From Ardenticatenaceae bacterium (lineage in GTDB: Bacteria > Chloroflexota > Anaerolineae > Promineifilales > Promineifilaceae): DNA of 64,000 bases. Positions within the stretch are counted from its first letter, which is position 1. Each line of letters begins with the position of its first letter. The notes below the pieces were generated by a model, which had not been told where the DNA came from, made no database searches, and worked only from the letters and a program-made list of their open reading frames with translations. The translations under genes were made by a program, and so were the position numbers. The stretch covers positions 124,001 through 188,000 of the forward strand of contig JACKBT010000001.1 in NCBI GenBank assembly GCA_020634415.1, given 5' to 3'. Shown here in pieces: positions 54,697-63,448 of the stretch.

Positions 54697-55476
54697 ATGG
54701 ATATTGTCGAAAACTTAGCCGAATGGTCAGACACCTTTGAGCAAAACTGGCTGGCCCATTACCAGGCCACTGGTGAAACCAACTGGGCCATTTACAACCG
54801 CGCCAAAAACGAACAAACACCCGCTGGCAAAGGCATCAATCTGGCCGAGAGCAAGCTCATGCTCATCTCCTCTGCTGGGGGCTACTTGCATGATTCACAG
54901 GCATCGTTTGCTGCCGAAAACGACCTCGGCGATTACACCTTGCGCTTGATTCCCACCCACACGCCCTTTACCGACATTTCTTTTGCCCATACCCATTATG
55001 ACCATACGGCCGTTAACACCGACCCCCAAGTTCTTCTCCCCCTGCGCCACCTGGAAAACATGGCCGCCGCAGGCCAAATCGGCTCCCTGGCATCCCACGT
55101 CATCAGCTACATGGGCTACCAGCCCGACATCCGCCGCACCGTCCACGACCTCATCCCCGCTATTGTGGAGACAGCCTTAGCCGCCAAAATAGATGGCGCT
55201 CTCCTCGTCCCCGCCTGACCACTCTGCATTCAGACCGTCGGTCTGATCGCACGTGCCCTGGAAATGAACGGCATCGCCACCACCAGTGCCAGTTGGGGCG
55301 GCCAAATTCGGCTGGCAAACCCACCACGCGGCGTCATCACCAACCTGAATCGCGGGGCCACCCTCGGCTCACCCCACGACACCGCCCAACAAAAGCGCAT
55401 CCTCGCAGCCACGCTGGGCCTCTTAGCCCAAGATGCCCCACTCCCCATCGTCCGCCTCAACGAAGCCCCTACCTAA
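54697..55476 (+). CDS. GrdB-family selenoprotein (UxxC)
   Basis: 259 codons with one in-frame TGA at codon 174 (55216-55218). The frame continues past it with full family similarity: DGALLVPA-U-PLCIQTVGLIARALEMNGI, where Cys relatives read VPxCPxCHQTVGLVAR. Upstream motifs also fit (RLIPTHTPFTDISFAHTHYDHTAVNTDPQV, PLRHLENMAAAGQIGSLA). The family includes the catalytic selenoprotein subunit B of glycine/betaine/sarcosine and D-proline reductases. This shorter stand-alone member probably acts as a reductase or oxidoreductase of unknown substrate. A SECIS-like hairpin follows the UGA. AAGGAG lies 8 nt before the ATG. Confidence 0.85.
55219..55246 (+). promoter_or_regulatory. candidate bacterial SECIS of the GrdB-family gene
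   Basis: Eighteen nt after the UGA, a 7-bp perfect stem UCAGACC/GGUCUGA (55230-55236 with 55240-55246) closes the triloop GUC. Same spacing and GU loop start as the candidate at 1647-1676. Confidence 0.75.
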
Positions 55477-55587
55477 CACGTAGGCGCGGTATCCCTACCG
55501 CGTTCTGAGCCTAACACATAGGCGCGGTATCCCTACCGCGTTCTGAACTATCACAATTCAGGACCCGGTAAAATACCGCGCCTACAG
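55472..55587. repeat. two direct and one inverted copy of a about 35-bp GC-rich repeat
   Basis: taggcgcggtatccctaccg occurs at about 55481 and 55519, and a diverged copy lies inverted at 55557-55587 (ggtaaaataccgcgcctac). The first copy overlaps the stop codon of the GrdB-like gene; the last ends next to the metG stop. Confidence 0.7.
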
Positions 55588-55588
55588 T

Positions 55589-57376
55589 TTATCCGTTATA
55601 AAGTCGTGCCAATTCCGCCTCAATGATGGCCTCATCCAGTTTCCGGTAAAGCGGGTGGGGCTTAAGCAGTTTTTGTTTGATGGGAAGGACAGTGGGCTGC
55701 CAACGGCCGTTTCCCCCCTCCGCCTCATACACCAACGCCTCATGCACTTGTGCTTGAGCCTCATGCACTTGTGCCTCCTCTGCAAAAGTGACGATCTGTA
55801 AACTGCCCCCAAGATGATCCTCATACCCCAACAGACGGTGCAGTTCCTCCGCGCTGTGTGGCAAAAAAGGCGACAGCAGCACCTTCAGCCAATCAATCGC
55901 CTGCAAAGCCACATACACCGTTGTCGCCGCCGCCACCTCATCCACCTTCACCACCCCAAACCAGGGCGACAGATCCAGATACGCATTCACCGCCCGCACC
56001 AGGGTGAATGCCTCCTGCAAAGCCGCCCGCAGCTTCACCGCTGCCAGCAGTTCGCCCACCGTATCAAAGCCCTGCCTGATTTGCTGGAGAAGCGTGTGGT
56101 CAAACGGCCGTAACTCCCCCGGTGGCGGCACACACCCCCACTGCTTATAGGCAAAACTCAGCACCCGCTGCACCAAATTGCCCCAAGCCGCCACCAACTC
56201 CGTATTATTGCGCCGCACAAACTCCGCCCACGAAAAATCCGTGTCCCGGTTCTCCGGCAGCATCGCCGCCACCACATAACGCACCGCATCAGCCTCATAC
56301 CGCTCCAACAAATCAGGCAGCCACACCGCCCAATGCCGACTCTTGCTAAACTGCCGCTGCTCAATCGTCAGATACTCACTGGCAGGCACATCATAGGGCA
56401 AATTCAAGGGCGTATTAGCCCCATCGCCATAAATCTGCCCCAGCCCCATCAGTTCCGCCGGCCACAGCACCGTATGAAAGGGAATATTATCCTTGCCCAA
56501 AAAGTAATAACTTTGCGCCGTTGGCTCATACCACCACGCCCGCCACGCCTCCGGCTCACCCTGGTTCTTGGCCCACTCCACCGAAGCCGAAAAGTAGCCA
56601 ATGATATTCTCGAACCAGATGTACACCTTCTTTTCTTCCCAGCCAGGCACAGGCACAGGAATACCCCAATCCAGGTCACGGGTAATGGGCCTTGCCCGTA
56701 TCTCCTCGATATAGCGGCGGGTGAAGTTGAGAACGGCCGTTCGCCACCGCTCCCCCCTCTCCTCCACAAAATCCATCAGTTCATGGCGTAATGCTGGCAA
56801 ATCCAAAAAAAGATGTTCCGTTTCCCGCACAAACGGCCGTGTACCATCCGTCACACTCCGCGGCTCAATCAAATCCACCCCATCCAGCAGCGAGCCACAC
56901 TCATCACACTGGTCCCCCCGCGCCTCAGCATACCCACACACCGGGCACGTCCCCTCCACATACCGATCCGGCAAAAACCGCCCCTCGCTCTCCGAATAAA
57001 GCAAAGTTTGCTTTTGTGGGAAGATATACCCCTTCTCATACAGACCCAAGAAAAAATCCTGCGCAATCCGCACATGATTCGCCGTATCCGTATGCGTAAA
57101 CAGATCAAAACTAATGCCCAACGCCCGCAGCGATTGCAAAAACCGCTCATGATAGCGCGTAAACAGTTGGCGCGGCGGAATCCCCTCCTTATCCGCCGCA
57201 ATCGTAATCGGCGTACCATGCGCATCCGACCCCGACACCATCAGCACCCGATTGCCCCGCAAACGATGATAACGCGCCACAATATCCGCCGGTAAAAAGG
57301 CCCCCGCCAGATGTCCCAGATGTAAATCGCCATTGGCATAAGGCCAGGCCACAGCAATCAGAATTGGTTTGGTCAT
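55589..57376 (-). CDS. metG: methionyl-tRNA synthetase
   Basis: 595 residues, class I. HLGH (HIGH motif, GDLHLGHLAGAF), the zinc knuckle CPVCGYAEARGDQCDECG, and RQFSKSR in place of KMSKS. It lacks the C-terminal tRNA-binding (EMAP) domain. Near the C-terminus a low-complexity stretch (VHEAQAQVHEALVHEA-like) derives from tandem words in the DNA. Charges tRNA-Met. Confidence 0.95.
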   Translation of the reverse strand: MTKPILIAVAWPYANGDLHLGHLAGAFLPADIVARYHRLRGNRVLMVSGSDAHGTPITIAADKEGIPPRQLFTRYHERFLQSLRALGISFDLFTHTDTANHVRIAQDFFLGLYEKGYIFPQKQTLLYSESEGRFLPDRYVEGTCPVCGYAEARGDQCDECGSLLDGVDLIEPRSVTDGTRPFVRETEHLFLDLPALRHELMDFVEERGERWRTAVLNFTRRYIEEIRARPITRDLDWGIPVPVPGWEEKKVYIWFENIIGYFSASVEWAKNQGEPEAWRAWWYEPTAQSYYFLGKDNIPFHTVLWPAELMGLGQIYGDGANTPLNLPYDVPASEYLTIEQRQFSKSRHWAVWLPDLLERYEADAVRYVVAAMLPENRDTDFSWAEFVRRNNTELVAAWGNLVQRVLSFAYKQWGCVPPPGELRPFDHTLLQQIRQGFDTVGELLAAVKLRAALQEAFTLVRAVNAYLDLSPWFGVVKVDEVAAATTVYVALQAIDWLKVLLSPFLPHSAEELHRLLGYEDHLGGSLQIVTFAEEAQVHEAQAQVHEALVYEAEGGNGRWQPTVLPIKQKLLKPHPLYRKLDEAIIEAELARLYNG

Positions 57377-57572
57377 GATTAGTCTCCAAGAGGGGTAATT
57401 ACGTAAGTGGAGTCTGGCGAATTTTATAGTTCTCTCTGGTATGTGGGGCGATTTTGAAAATCGCCCTACTCTGGAAAACTCAAAAAACGCCAGTGTCCAG
57501 TACGTAATTACACCATTATCTCGTTATAAAGTTGTAGTTGGCTAAGGGGCGGTTACTGTTTGCCGTAGAAAC

Positions 57573-57719
57573 AAAAAACCGCCAGCTTGAGGCTGACGGT
57601 GGAGAATGCTGCCGGGGTCTGGTCTCAGGTGCGACCTACCCACGCCGGTGTGCCTCGTGTCACCGGCCACGGCAGCTTACGCATGACCATAGTTGCAGAG
57701 AAAGTGAAGTAGTTCATTG
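57573..57719 (-). ncRNA. candidate structured RNA upstream of metG
   Basis: A promoter (57726-57755) and terminator bound a transcript of about 147 nt. The core folds as a three-way junction: GCTGCCG/CGGCAGC closes hairpins CCGGTG/CACCGG and AGGT/ACCT. It ends in CCGTCAGC-CTCAA-GCTGGCGG and a run of U. It lacks the SRP core GGAAGG, T-box and RNase P signatures. It is an unassigned sRNA or metG leader attenuator; it ends about 195 nt before the metG ATG. Confidence 0.55.
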
Positions 57720-57725
57720 CGGGGT

Positions 57726-57755
57726 ATCCTAACACAGGCCCGTTTAGATTGTCAA
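57726..57755 (-). promoter_or_regulatory. promoter of the 57573-57719 RNA
   Basis: Minus strand TTGACA (57755-57750), 18-bp spacer, TAGGAT (57731-57726). Lies 9 bp beyond element B copy 1. Confidence 0.7.
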
Positions 57756-57764
57756 TTGTGGCCG

Positions 57765-57861
57765 AACCCGGGTGCGATTATTTTTTGTGTATGGCCTCGA
57801 AAGACTGGAGCAGTTTTGAAAACTGCTCCAGTCTAGCCTTACACCAAATCCTGTCGCACCC
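57765..57861. repeat. 97-bp element B, copy 1
   Basis: Identical over 97 bp to 59293-59389 in the same orientation. It has inverted ends GGGTGCGA/TCGCACCC, an inner pair TGTGTATGGC/GCCTTACACC, and a central perfect hairpin (gactggagcagtttt, inverted). MITE- or REP-like, noncoding. It follows the 57879 gene, so it may act in transcription ending. Confidence 0.85.
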
Positions 57862-57878
57862 CTAACCCTCGGTGAATG

Positions 57879-58445
57879 TCATGGCTTCTGGATAAAGGGC
57901 AGATATAGATTAACCACATCCGCCGGGCAAGCAACCGAGCCATAATTAGCCGCACTCAACCCGGTTGTTTCCCGCGCTCGGATGGTATACGCATACACGC
58001 GGCCCCAATCGGCTTTGCCCCCGCTCCCCAATGCCCCGCAGCTTACCCTGTAACCGGGAGCCGTCATACCGGCGGGAATGTACATGGCATTCTGGAAAAA
58101 CCCGCCATGATATGCCCGCAGTTGGTTGTCAATCGTCACTGTCATGCTAATGATATAGGCTCCGGAAACGGCCGTTACCGACAAATAACCCCACTGAATA
58201 TAACAATCCCCCGTACCCGCCACAGGCAAAGAACAAGTGGCATTCGGGCTGTCAATAAAAGAAATAGTTGGCTCCCTACCATCCTCCCCATCAACTTCCC
58301 GCTGAGGGGCAGCCGCATCCACAGGTGGTTCAGCCGCCAGCGGAACCGCCCGCCTGGACAAAGCCGCCAACACCAGCACCAGGCCCATAACCACCGCCAT
58401 GAGCCATATCCCCCAAAACGATCTGAATCTACCCTGTCCTATCAT
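57879..58445 (-). CDS. secreted paralogue 1 with YLPFI tail
   Basis: 188 residues. Signal or anchor (WLMAVVMGLVLVLAALS), a linker, then a domain of about 110 residues: IDSPNATCSLP, ISMTVTIDN, GGFFQNAMYIPAGM, VSCGALGSGG, AYAYTIRARETTGLSAANYGS. It has four Cys. It ends VVNLYLPFIQKP. Tandem paralogue of the next gene, about 45% similar by eye over this core. No family known. Confidence 0.75.
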   Translation of the reverse strand: MIGQGRFRSFWGIWLMAVVMGLVLVLAALSRRAVPLAAEPPVDAAAPQREVDGEDGREPTISFIDSPNATCSLPVAGTGDCYIQWGYLSVTAVSGAYIISMTVTIDNQLRAYHGGFFQNAMYIPAGMTAPGYRVSCGALGSGGKADWGRVYAYTIRARETTGLSAANYGSVACPADVVNLYLPFIQKP

Positions 58446-58462
58446 AGCTCATTATCCGCTGC

Positions 58463-59002
58463 CTAAGGCTGATAAGCCGGGCAATAGGCTGTGCCATAAT
58501 TGGCGGAAGCCAGGCCAGCACTGTCTCTGGCTCGAATCGTATAGGCATAAGCATTGCCCAATTTCGGCCGACCACCGGCCCCCAATTCACCACAAGACAC
58601 CAAAAAACCATCACCCAACATGGAATAGGGCACATACATTGAAGTCTGGAAAAAGCCCTGAGTCTGGGCCACTGGCCCCCTATCATTGAGCGTCAGTGTC
58701 ATCGTAATCATGTAATTAGGGCTGGCATCTACCGCCAGATAATACCAGCTAAGATAACACGCATCTTGCCCCGCATCTGGCTGGTAGCAGGTAGCAGAAG
58801 GCGAATCAATGAAGCCAATATTGGGCTGCTGTTGGGCATCACTGGCCGACAATGTTTCCACCTCACGCCGATTTTCACCTTCTGCTTCGATAGTGAAATC
58901 ACGGGCATCACCCTCTTTTTGTCCCCGTGCTGTTTGTATCAGCCCCAGCGTGGCCACCCCTACAAAAAACGCCAATAAAAGAGAAAGCATTAATTTACGC
59001 AT
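58463..59002 (-). CDS. secreted paralogue 2
   Basis: 179 residues from MRKLMLSLLLAFFVG (GGAGG upstream). Signal peptide then the same domain as paralogue 1: FIDSPSATCYQP, MITMTLTLND, FFQTSMYVP, VSCGELGAGG, YAYTIRARDSAGLASANYG. It ends CPAYQP without the YLPFI tail. Starts 17 bp before the next gene of the pair, so co-transcribed. Function unknown. Confidence 0.75.
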   Translation of the reverse strand: MRKLMLSLLLAFFVGVATLGLIQTARGQKEGDARDFTIEAEGENRREVETLSASDAQQQPNIGFIDSPSATCYQPDAGQDACYLSWYYLAVDASPNYMITMTLTLNDRGPVAQTQGFFQTSMYVPYSMLGDGFLVSCGELGAGGRPKLGNAYAYTIRARDSAGLASANYGTAYCPAYQP

Positions 59003-59128
59003 CTTAACCTCCACAAATTTAAGGGTAGGAGTTACGCATCTGAGGTGTTGTGGCTGGCCTCCTGCCAAGCCCCCCGTCTGGCTCGGTGTGCACTAGCCAG
59101 CGCAACTGCGTAAGGTCCATAAGGGATC

Positions 59129-59249
59129 AAAAAAGCCGCTGACTAGCTGTCAGCGGCTTGCTGTGTTTTCACAGTAATAGCTCGGCAGCGAGCAGGTGAA
59201 AACCAACTCATACTTACCAAAAAAATATATTTCGTTGTTCAAATTGCTA
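59129..59249 (-). ncRNA. candidate leader RNA or sRNA upstream of the secreted pair
   Basis: About 121 nt between a good promoter and a Rho-independent terminator. Three stem-loops: GCTCG-CTGC-CGAGC, CTGTG-AAAA-CACAG, and the terminator AGCCGCTGAC/GTCAGCGGCT plus U6. It could be an attenuating leader of the 58463-58445 genes or an sRNA. Confidence 0.6.
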
Positions 59250-59255
59250 AATGCG

Positions 59256-59284
59256 ATTGTATTTTACGGTGCAAACAAAGTCAA
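59256..59284 (-). promoter_or_regulatory. promoter of the 59129-59249 RNA
   Basis: Minus strand TTGACT (59284-59279), 17-bp spacer, TACAAT (59261-59256). Confidence 0.8.
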
Positions 59285-59292
59285 CAGGGCCT

Positions 59293-59389
59293 AACCCGGG
59301 TGCGATTATTTTTTGTGTATGGCCTCGAAAGACTGGAGCAGTTTTGAAAACTGCTCCAGTCTAGCCTTACACCAAATCCTGTCGCACCC
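59293..59389. repeat. 97-bp element B, copy 2
   Basis: Identical to 57765-57861, same orientation. It lies between the C69 peptidase stop and the RNA promoter, which begins 8 bp away. The two copies thus bracket the secreted paralogue pair. Confidence 0.85.
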
Positions 59390-59412
59390 TGATACCCGGA
59401 GGCACTTTCTCT

Positions 59413-60843
59413 TTACCAGATCACCTCTGGCGAACCATCGGGCTGCGCGGCATCAATGCCAAACAGCAGCTTCGTCCGCGCCTCCAAACTGTCCGCCAGC
59501 GTCTCGGCCAGGCGCAGGGCGGCCATCGCCTCGGTCTGGCTGAAGTAGGTGAGGTAGTGGCGGGCTAGTTCGGGTTGGTTGGCGGCGTAGAGGGTAACGG
59601 CCGTTTCCTCCACCAGCGGCAACTGCGCCATCAACCGACCTTCAAACGCCTGCCACACCTCCGTCACCTCCGGCAAAAACCGCTCATGGTGCTGCATCGT
59701 CAGGTAAAAGAGCCGCTTAAAGCTGGCAAAAGCCGAGCGGGTAGATTCGATAGCTTGCGGCACACGGGATTTGGCCTTGTTTGGCTGGCGATCAATATTG
59801 ACAAAAAGGGCCGCTTCATCGGCCGTTAAATACCGGTGCATCTGATACTCCGGCGGCACAGCCTGCACCCCCAAATAAACCGGCACAAACGGCGCCGCCA
59901 CCGCCCCCGTTTGCGTATGCCACAACATCCCCAACTCCGGCGCAACATCCGGCCGCAGCGGCACAATCTGCCCATAACCAGCCCTGTCCCCCGTTAGTTT
60001 CGGCGTGCGCAGCGCCCACATCACATCACGCAGGCTAATCTTATGCGGACTGTTAGCTCGTTTGACCAACTCCTCATAAACATACGTCGCCCCGTCCCAG
60101 CGCATTTTGCCATCACCATACACCTTATTCACATTAAATGGCTCACCCGAATCAGGATCATACCACCCCTGCGCCACCGCCAAGGCCACCAAATTGGCCG
60201 ACCCCATAAAGTCAGGATGCGTCTGGTAATCCAGCGGCATCTCGCCGATATAACCGGGCCGCGAAATGCGGATGTCATTCGCCCCCAACCGCTCAGCCGC
60301 CCACAGCCCTTGCCCGCCCGCAAACTGAATCACCACCCAGCCCTCATGGGCATCAGCAATCAGATGGGAATTGCCGCCATACGTGGCCTCACCATACTCA
60401 GCAATGAGATTGCCCATTAGCTCTACACCATGCCGCGCACTGGTGGCCCGCGCCAGCACAATGCGGGCCAGATCGCTGTAGTTGAGGCCAGTTTGGGGCT
60501 TGGGGGTCATGGCCTGTAGTTCGGGGCGCGAAGGCGACCAGACATCACGCACAGCCACATGATGTTCATTCAGGCCGCCGTTGGTGAGCGGCGCAGGCAG
60601 CCCGCGATAATAGGAGTAGTTGACGGCGATGTACCTGGCTGTCTGTTCAGCCTGGGGGATTTGGATAAGCTCACCAGGAAAGTTGGCTTGTTCGGTAACG
60701 CCCACGCTGAGGGTTGTGCCAGGGAGATGGGTACGAGCGGGGGTGATTTCCAGCCAATGGCTGGATGGCTCGTCGCCGTAGCCTGCCAGGTAAGCATAGC
60801 CAGTTTCCGTATGGTTTTTGCCGATGTAGATGCAGTAGCTCAT
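59413..60843 (-). CDS. C69-family dipeptidase-like Ntn hydrolase
   Basis: 476 residues. Begins MSYCIYIGKNHTETGYAYLAG; the N-proximal Cys4 would be the nucleophile if three residues are removed. Conserved blocks RYIAVNYSYYRGLPAPLTNGGLNEHHVAVRDVWSPSR, TSARHGVELMGNLIAEYGEATYGGNSHLIAD and LRPDVAPELGMLWHTQTG fit family C69. No signal peptide. It starts right after the DUF6585 gene, as an operon. Confidence 0.87.
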   Translation of the reverse strand: MSYCIYIGKNHTETGYAYLAGYGDEPSSHWLEITPARTHLPGTTLSVGVTEQANFPGELIQIPQAEQTARYIAVNYSYYRGLPAPLTNGGLNEHHVAVRDVWSPSRPELQAMTPKPQTGLNYSDLARIVLARATSARHGVELMGNLIAEYGEATYGGNSHLIADAHEGWVVIQFAGGQGLWAAERLGANDIRISRPGYIGEMPLDYQTHPDFMGSANLVALAVAQGWYDPDSGEPFNVNKVYGDGKMRWDGATYVYEELVKRANSPHKISLRDVMWALRTPKLTGDRAGYGQIVPLRPDVAPELGMLWHTQTGAVAAPFVPVYLGVQAVPPEYQMHRYLTADEAALFVNIDRQPNKAKSRVPQAIESTRSAFASFKRLFYLTMQHHERFLPEVTEVWQAFEGRLMAQLPLVEETAVTLYAANQPELARHYLTYFSQTEAMAALRLAETLADSLEARTKLLFGIDAAQPDGSPEVIW

Positions 60844-60844
60844 G

Positions 60845-61603
60845 CTAGACCTTTGGTTTGTTAACCCCGACGATTTGGTCCACCATGTTTAAGAAGACGT
60901 AGATGTTGGGGGTGCTGCCCACGGTGACGCTGGACCAGTTGAGCCACTTATCCTTTTTGCGGATGGTGAGTGCCCCTTGTTGCAGTTTTACTTCATCTAC
61001 ATCGTGCCAGGGAATGGTTTCTTTGCCGTTGCTGATGCCGTTTTTGCTGACGGTGAGGCTACCGAAGGTGACAGTGTTACCGGCGTTGTAGGCGGCGATG
61101 GCTTTAGGCAGTTGGCGATTGGTAATTTCGCGCTGGATGGTGTCGCTGAGCTGCTGGATGTTTTGCATGGCTTTGTCGTTGTAGTTGAAGGTGATTTTAC
61201 GGCCGTCTTCGCTCCGCAATACGTAGTTATAAAAAATAGATCGGACGTTTTTGTTGTTAATCAGGCTCATCGTCACCTGGCTCATCTCATCCCAGCGCAT
61301 CGCCTCCGTTTTGCCCTTGTGCGTATAGGTTAGGCCATCCCGAAAAGCCCGAATCGCCAAATCTTGTTCACTGCGTGACTGCCAGATGGAATACCCGCCG
61401 CCCAGAGCAATGAGCAGGCTGATACCACCACAAATAGGCAATATAGATGGATCGGAGCGGGAGATAAAAAAACCGATAATGATGCCCAAAACGCCAGCCA
61501 CCACCAGAAAAATGCCCGCGTAATAGTTGCCTTTGGCGCGGAAAGCGGTGATACGATGTTCTGAAAGAAGAGGGCCAAGGTCAGAAGATATAGATTCGTT
61601 CAT
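60845..61603 (-). CDS. DUF6585-like membrane protein
   Basis: 252 residues from MNESISSD (GGAGGTT 7 nt upstream). Two membrane segments (YYAGIFLVVAGVLGIIIGFF and ILPICGGISLLIALGGGY), then a PH-like beta domain with repeated patterns (AFRDGLTYTHKGKTEAMRWDEMSQV and SLTVSKNGISNGKETIPWHDVDEV). Function unknown. Confidence 0.75.
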   Translation of the reverse strand: MNESISSDLGPLLSEHRITAFRAKGNYYAGIFLVVAGVLGIIIGFFISRSDPSILPICGGISLLIALGGGYSIWQSRSEQDLAIRAFRDGLTYTHKGKTEAMRWDEMSQVTMSLINNKNVRSIFYNYVLRSEDGRKITFNYNDKAMQNIQQLSDTIQREITNRQLPKAIAAYNAGNTVTFGSLTVSKNGISNGKETIPWHDVDEVKLQQGALTIRKKDKWLNWSSVTVGSTPNIYVFLNMVDQIVGVNKPKV

Positions 61604-61785
61604 AGTTAATAACCTCCATGCAAAGTACCTGTTTTGTAAAGATAGGCTCGAATTGTGCCTCAATTCGGCGATGTTGTCAGTATGGAGCGGGATGAAAAGA
61701 TTGGTAATTTTTATAGCAGTCGCTGGTATGAGCGTAGGTAAAACGTGGTCTGGTGGCAGTTGTCCAAAGGGGCGAATCCGATAGA

Positions 61786-63402
61786 ATGACCTTTCAGGCG
61801 AAAAAGGAACTGGCGTTGACTCAGATTACACCGGCGGAAGAGGAAAGTTCTTCGACAATACGTGAACCAAATAATGGAGTGGTGCGGGCAGCGGCCGTTT
61901 TAGCCGTTGGGAATGTCGCCAGCCGCATTTTGGGTTTAGCCCGCGAGACGGTAAAGGCCAATCTGTTTGGGCCATCGGGCTTGTTGAGTGCGTTTGAAGT
62001 GGCCTCGCTGGTTCCCATCAGCTTGTTTGATTTGATCATCGGCGGCATGGTCAATTCGGCTTTGGTGCCTGTTTTTAGCGAGATAGCCGAAAAGCGCAAG
62101 GATGATCTGTGGGGGCTGCTGAGTACGGTTTTGAGTCTGGCAACGGCCGTTCTCATACTCATCGTCATTCTGGTAGAACTATTTACCCCCCAGATTGCCT
62201 GGGTAGTGGGGGCCAACGAGTTTACGGATGTGGGCTTAACGGCCGTTGCCATTCGCCTCATGCGTCTAGCCACCCCCGCCGTCCTCTTCCTCAGCATCGC
62301 CAGCATCCTCACCGGCGCCCTCTACGCCCTCAAACGCTTCACCTTGCCCGCCTTCGTCGGGGCCGCCTTCAACGCCACCATCGTCGCCTCCGCCCTGATT
62401 TGGCGGGAACGCATAGACAGCCTGGTGTGGGGGCTGCTGTTCGGCTCTGTTTTGCAAATTGTGCTGCAACTGCCCGCCCTGCGCGATGCCCATCTGCGCT
62501 GGCAGTTCAACTGGAAACATCCCGCCATCCGGCGCATCTTATGGCTCTACGCCCCCATCGTGGCCGGCCTCGTCGTCAACCAACTGGCCGTCGCTTTCAG
62601 CTTCAATCTAGCCACACGGCTGGGCGACCAGAGCGTGTCTTACATGAAATTCGCCACCACCCTCACCCAATTCCCCCTCGGCCTGGTGGTGACGGCCATC
62701 TCCATCGCCACTCTGCCCACTCTCTCCCGCCTGGCCAACGGCCAGCTAGATGCCTTCAAAGAAACGCTGGCCGAAGGCATTCGCCTGGTGATGGCCCTGA
62801 TTTTACCCGCTACCATTGGCCTCTTTGCCCTGGCCATGCCCATTGTGTCTTTGATTTTTGAGCATGGTAAGTTCTCGCCGCAAGATACGATTATCACCGC
62901 CAAAGTCTTGCAGGTTTACCTGGTTGGCCTGCCCTTTGCGGCGGTAGACCAGATGTTGGTGTTTGCCTCGTATGCGCGGAAGGATACGTGGCGGCCAGCA
63001 TTGGTAGGGGTGGTGAGCATTGTGGTTTATTCGCTAACGGCCGTTCTCCTGGCCCCCATCATCAACCTCTTCAGCCTCATGGCCGCCGATGCCATCAAAC
63101 ACATCGTCCACACGGCCATTATGTTGTGGCTGCTGCAAAGGCACTTGGGCGGCCTGACCGGGCGAGGGGTGGTAACGGCCGTTACCAAATCATTGGCAGC
63201 GGCGGTGGTGACAGGATTGGTGGCTTACGGAACGGCCGTCTGGCTGCTCACCCCCTTCCCCCTCACCACCTTTCTGCACAAACTCATCGTCGTCGGCGGA
63301 GCCGCCAGTGCCGGACTGCTGGCTTACATCCTCATGGTCTTCCTCCTCGACATCCGCGAAGCCAAATCACTGCGCCACCTACTGGCCCGCCGCTCGGCCT
63401 AA
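61786..63402 (+). CDS. murJ: lipid II flippase MurJ
   Basis: About 538 residues from MTFQAKKE; a GTG at 61753 would add 11. MviN family with about 14 membrane segments: AAVLAVGNVASRILGLARETVKANLFG, LVPISLFDLIIGGMVNSALVPVF, and VPTLSR-like IATLPTLSRLANG. Flips lipid-linked peptidoglycan precursor. Some Chloroflexota have reduced walls, so its presence supports peptidoglycan synthesis here. Confidence 0.94.
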   Translation: MTFQAKKELALTQITPAEEESSSTIREPNNGVVRAAAVLAVGNVASRILGLARETVKANLFGPSGLLSAFEVASLVPISLFDLIIGGMVNSALVPVFSEIAEKRKDDLWGLLSTVLSLATAVLILIVILVELFTPQIAWVVGANEFTDVGLTAVAIRLMRLATPAVLFLSIASILTGALYALKRFTLPAFVGAAFNATIVASALIWRERIDSLVWGLLFGSVLQIVLQLPALRDAHLRWQFNWKHPAIRRILWLYAPIVAGLVVNQLAVAFSFNLATRLGDQSVSYMKFATTLTQFPLGLVVTAISIATLPTLSRLANGQLDAFKETLAEGIRLVMALILPATIGLFALAMPIVSLIFEHGKFSPQDTIITAKVLQVYLVGLPFAAVDQMLVFASYARKDTWRPALVGVVSIVVYSLTAVLLAPIINLFSLMAADAIKHIVHTAIMLWLLQRHLGGLTGRGVVTAVTKSLAAAVVTGLVAYGTAVWLLTPFPLTTFLHKLIVVGGAASAGLLAYILMVFLLDIREAKSLRHLLARRSA

Positions 63403-63407
63403 AGAGG

Positions 63408-63447
63408 TCGTAATTGGTAATCGGATGACGGATTACCAATTACCGAC
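63408..63447. repeat. GGTAATTGG-type hairpin
   Basis: gtcgtaattggtaatc and gattaccaattaccgac are nearly perfect complements between convergent genes. Confidence 0.75.
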
Positions 63448-63448
63448 G

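Noticed and set aside
57573..57719. SRP RNA, T-box or RNase P RNA
   Set aside because: No GGAAGG SRP core, no T-box GGTGGNACCGCG sequence and no RNase P GAGGAAAGTC motif on either strand.
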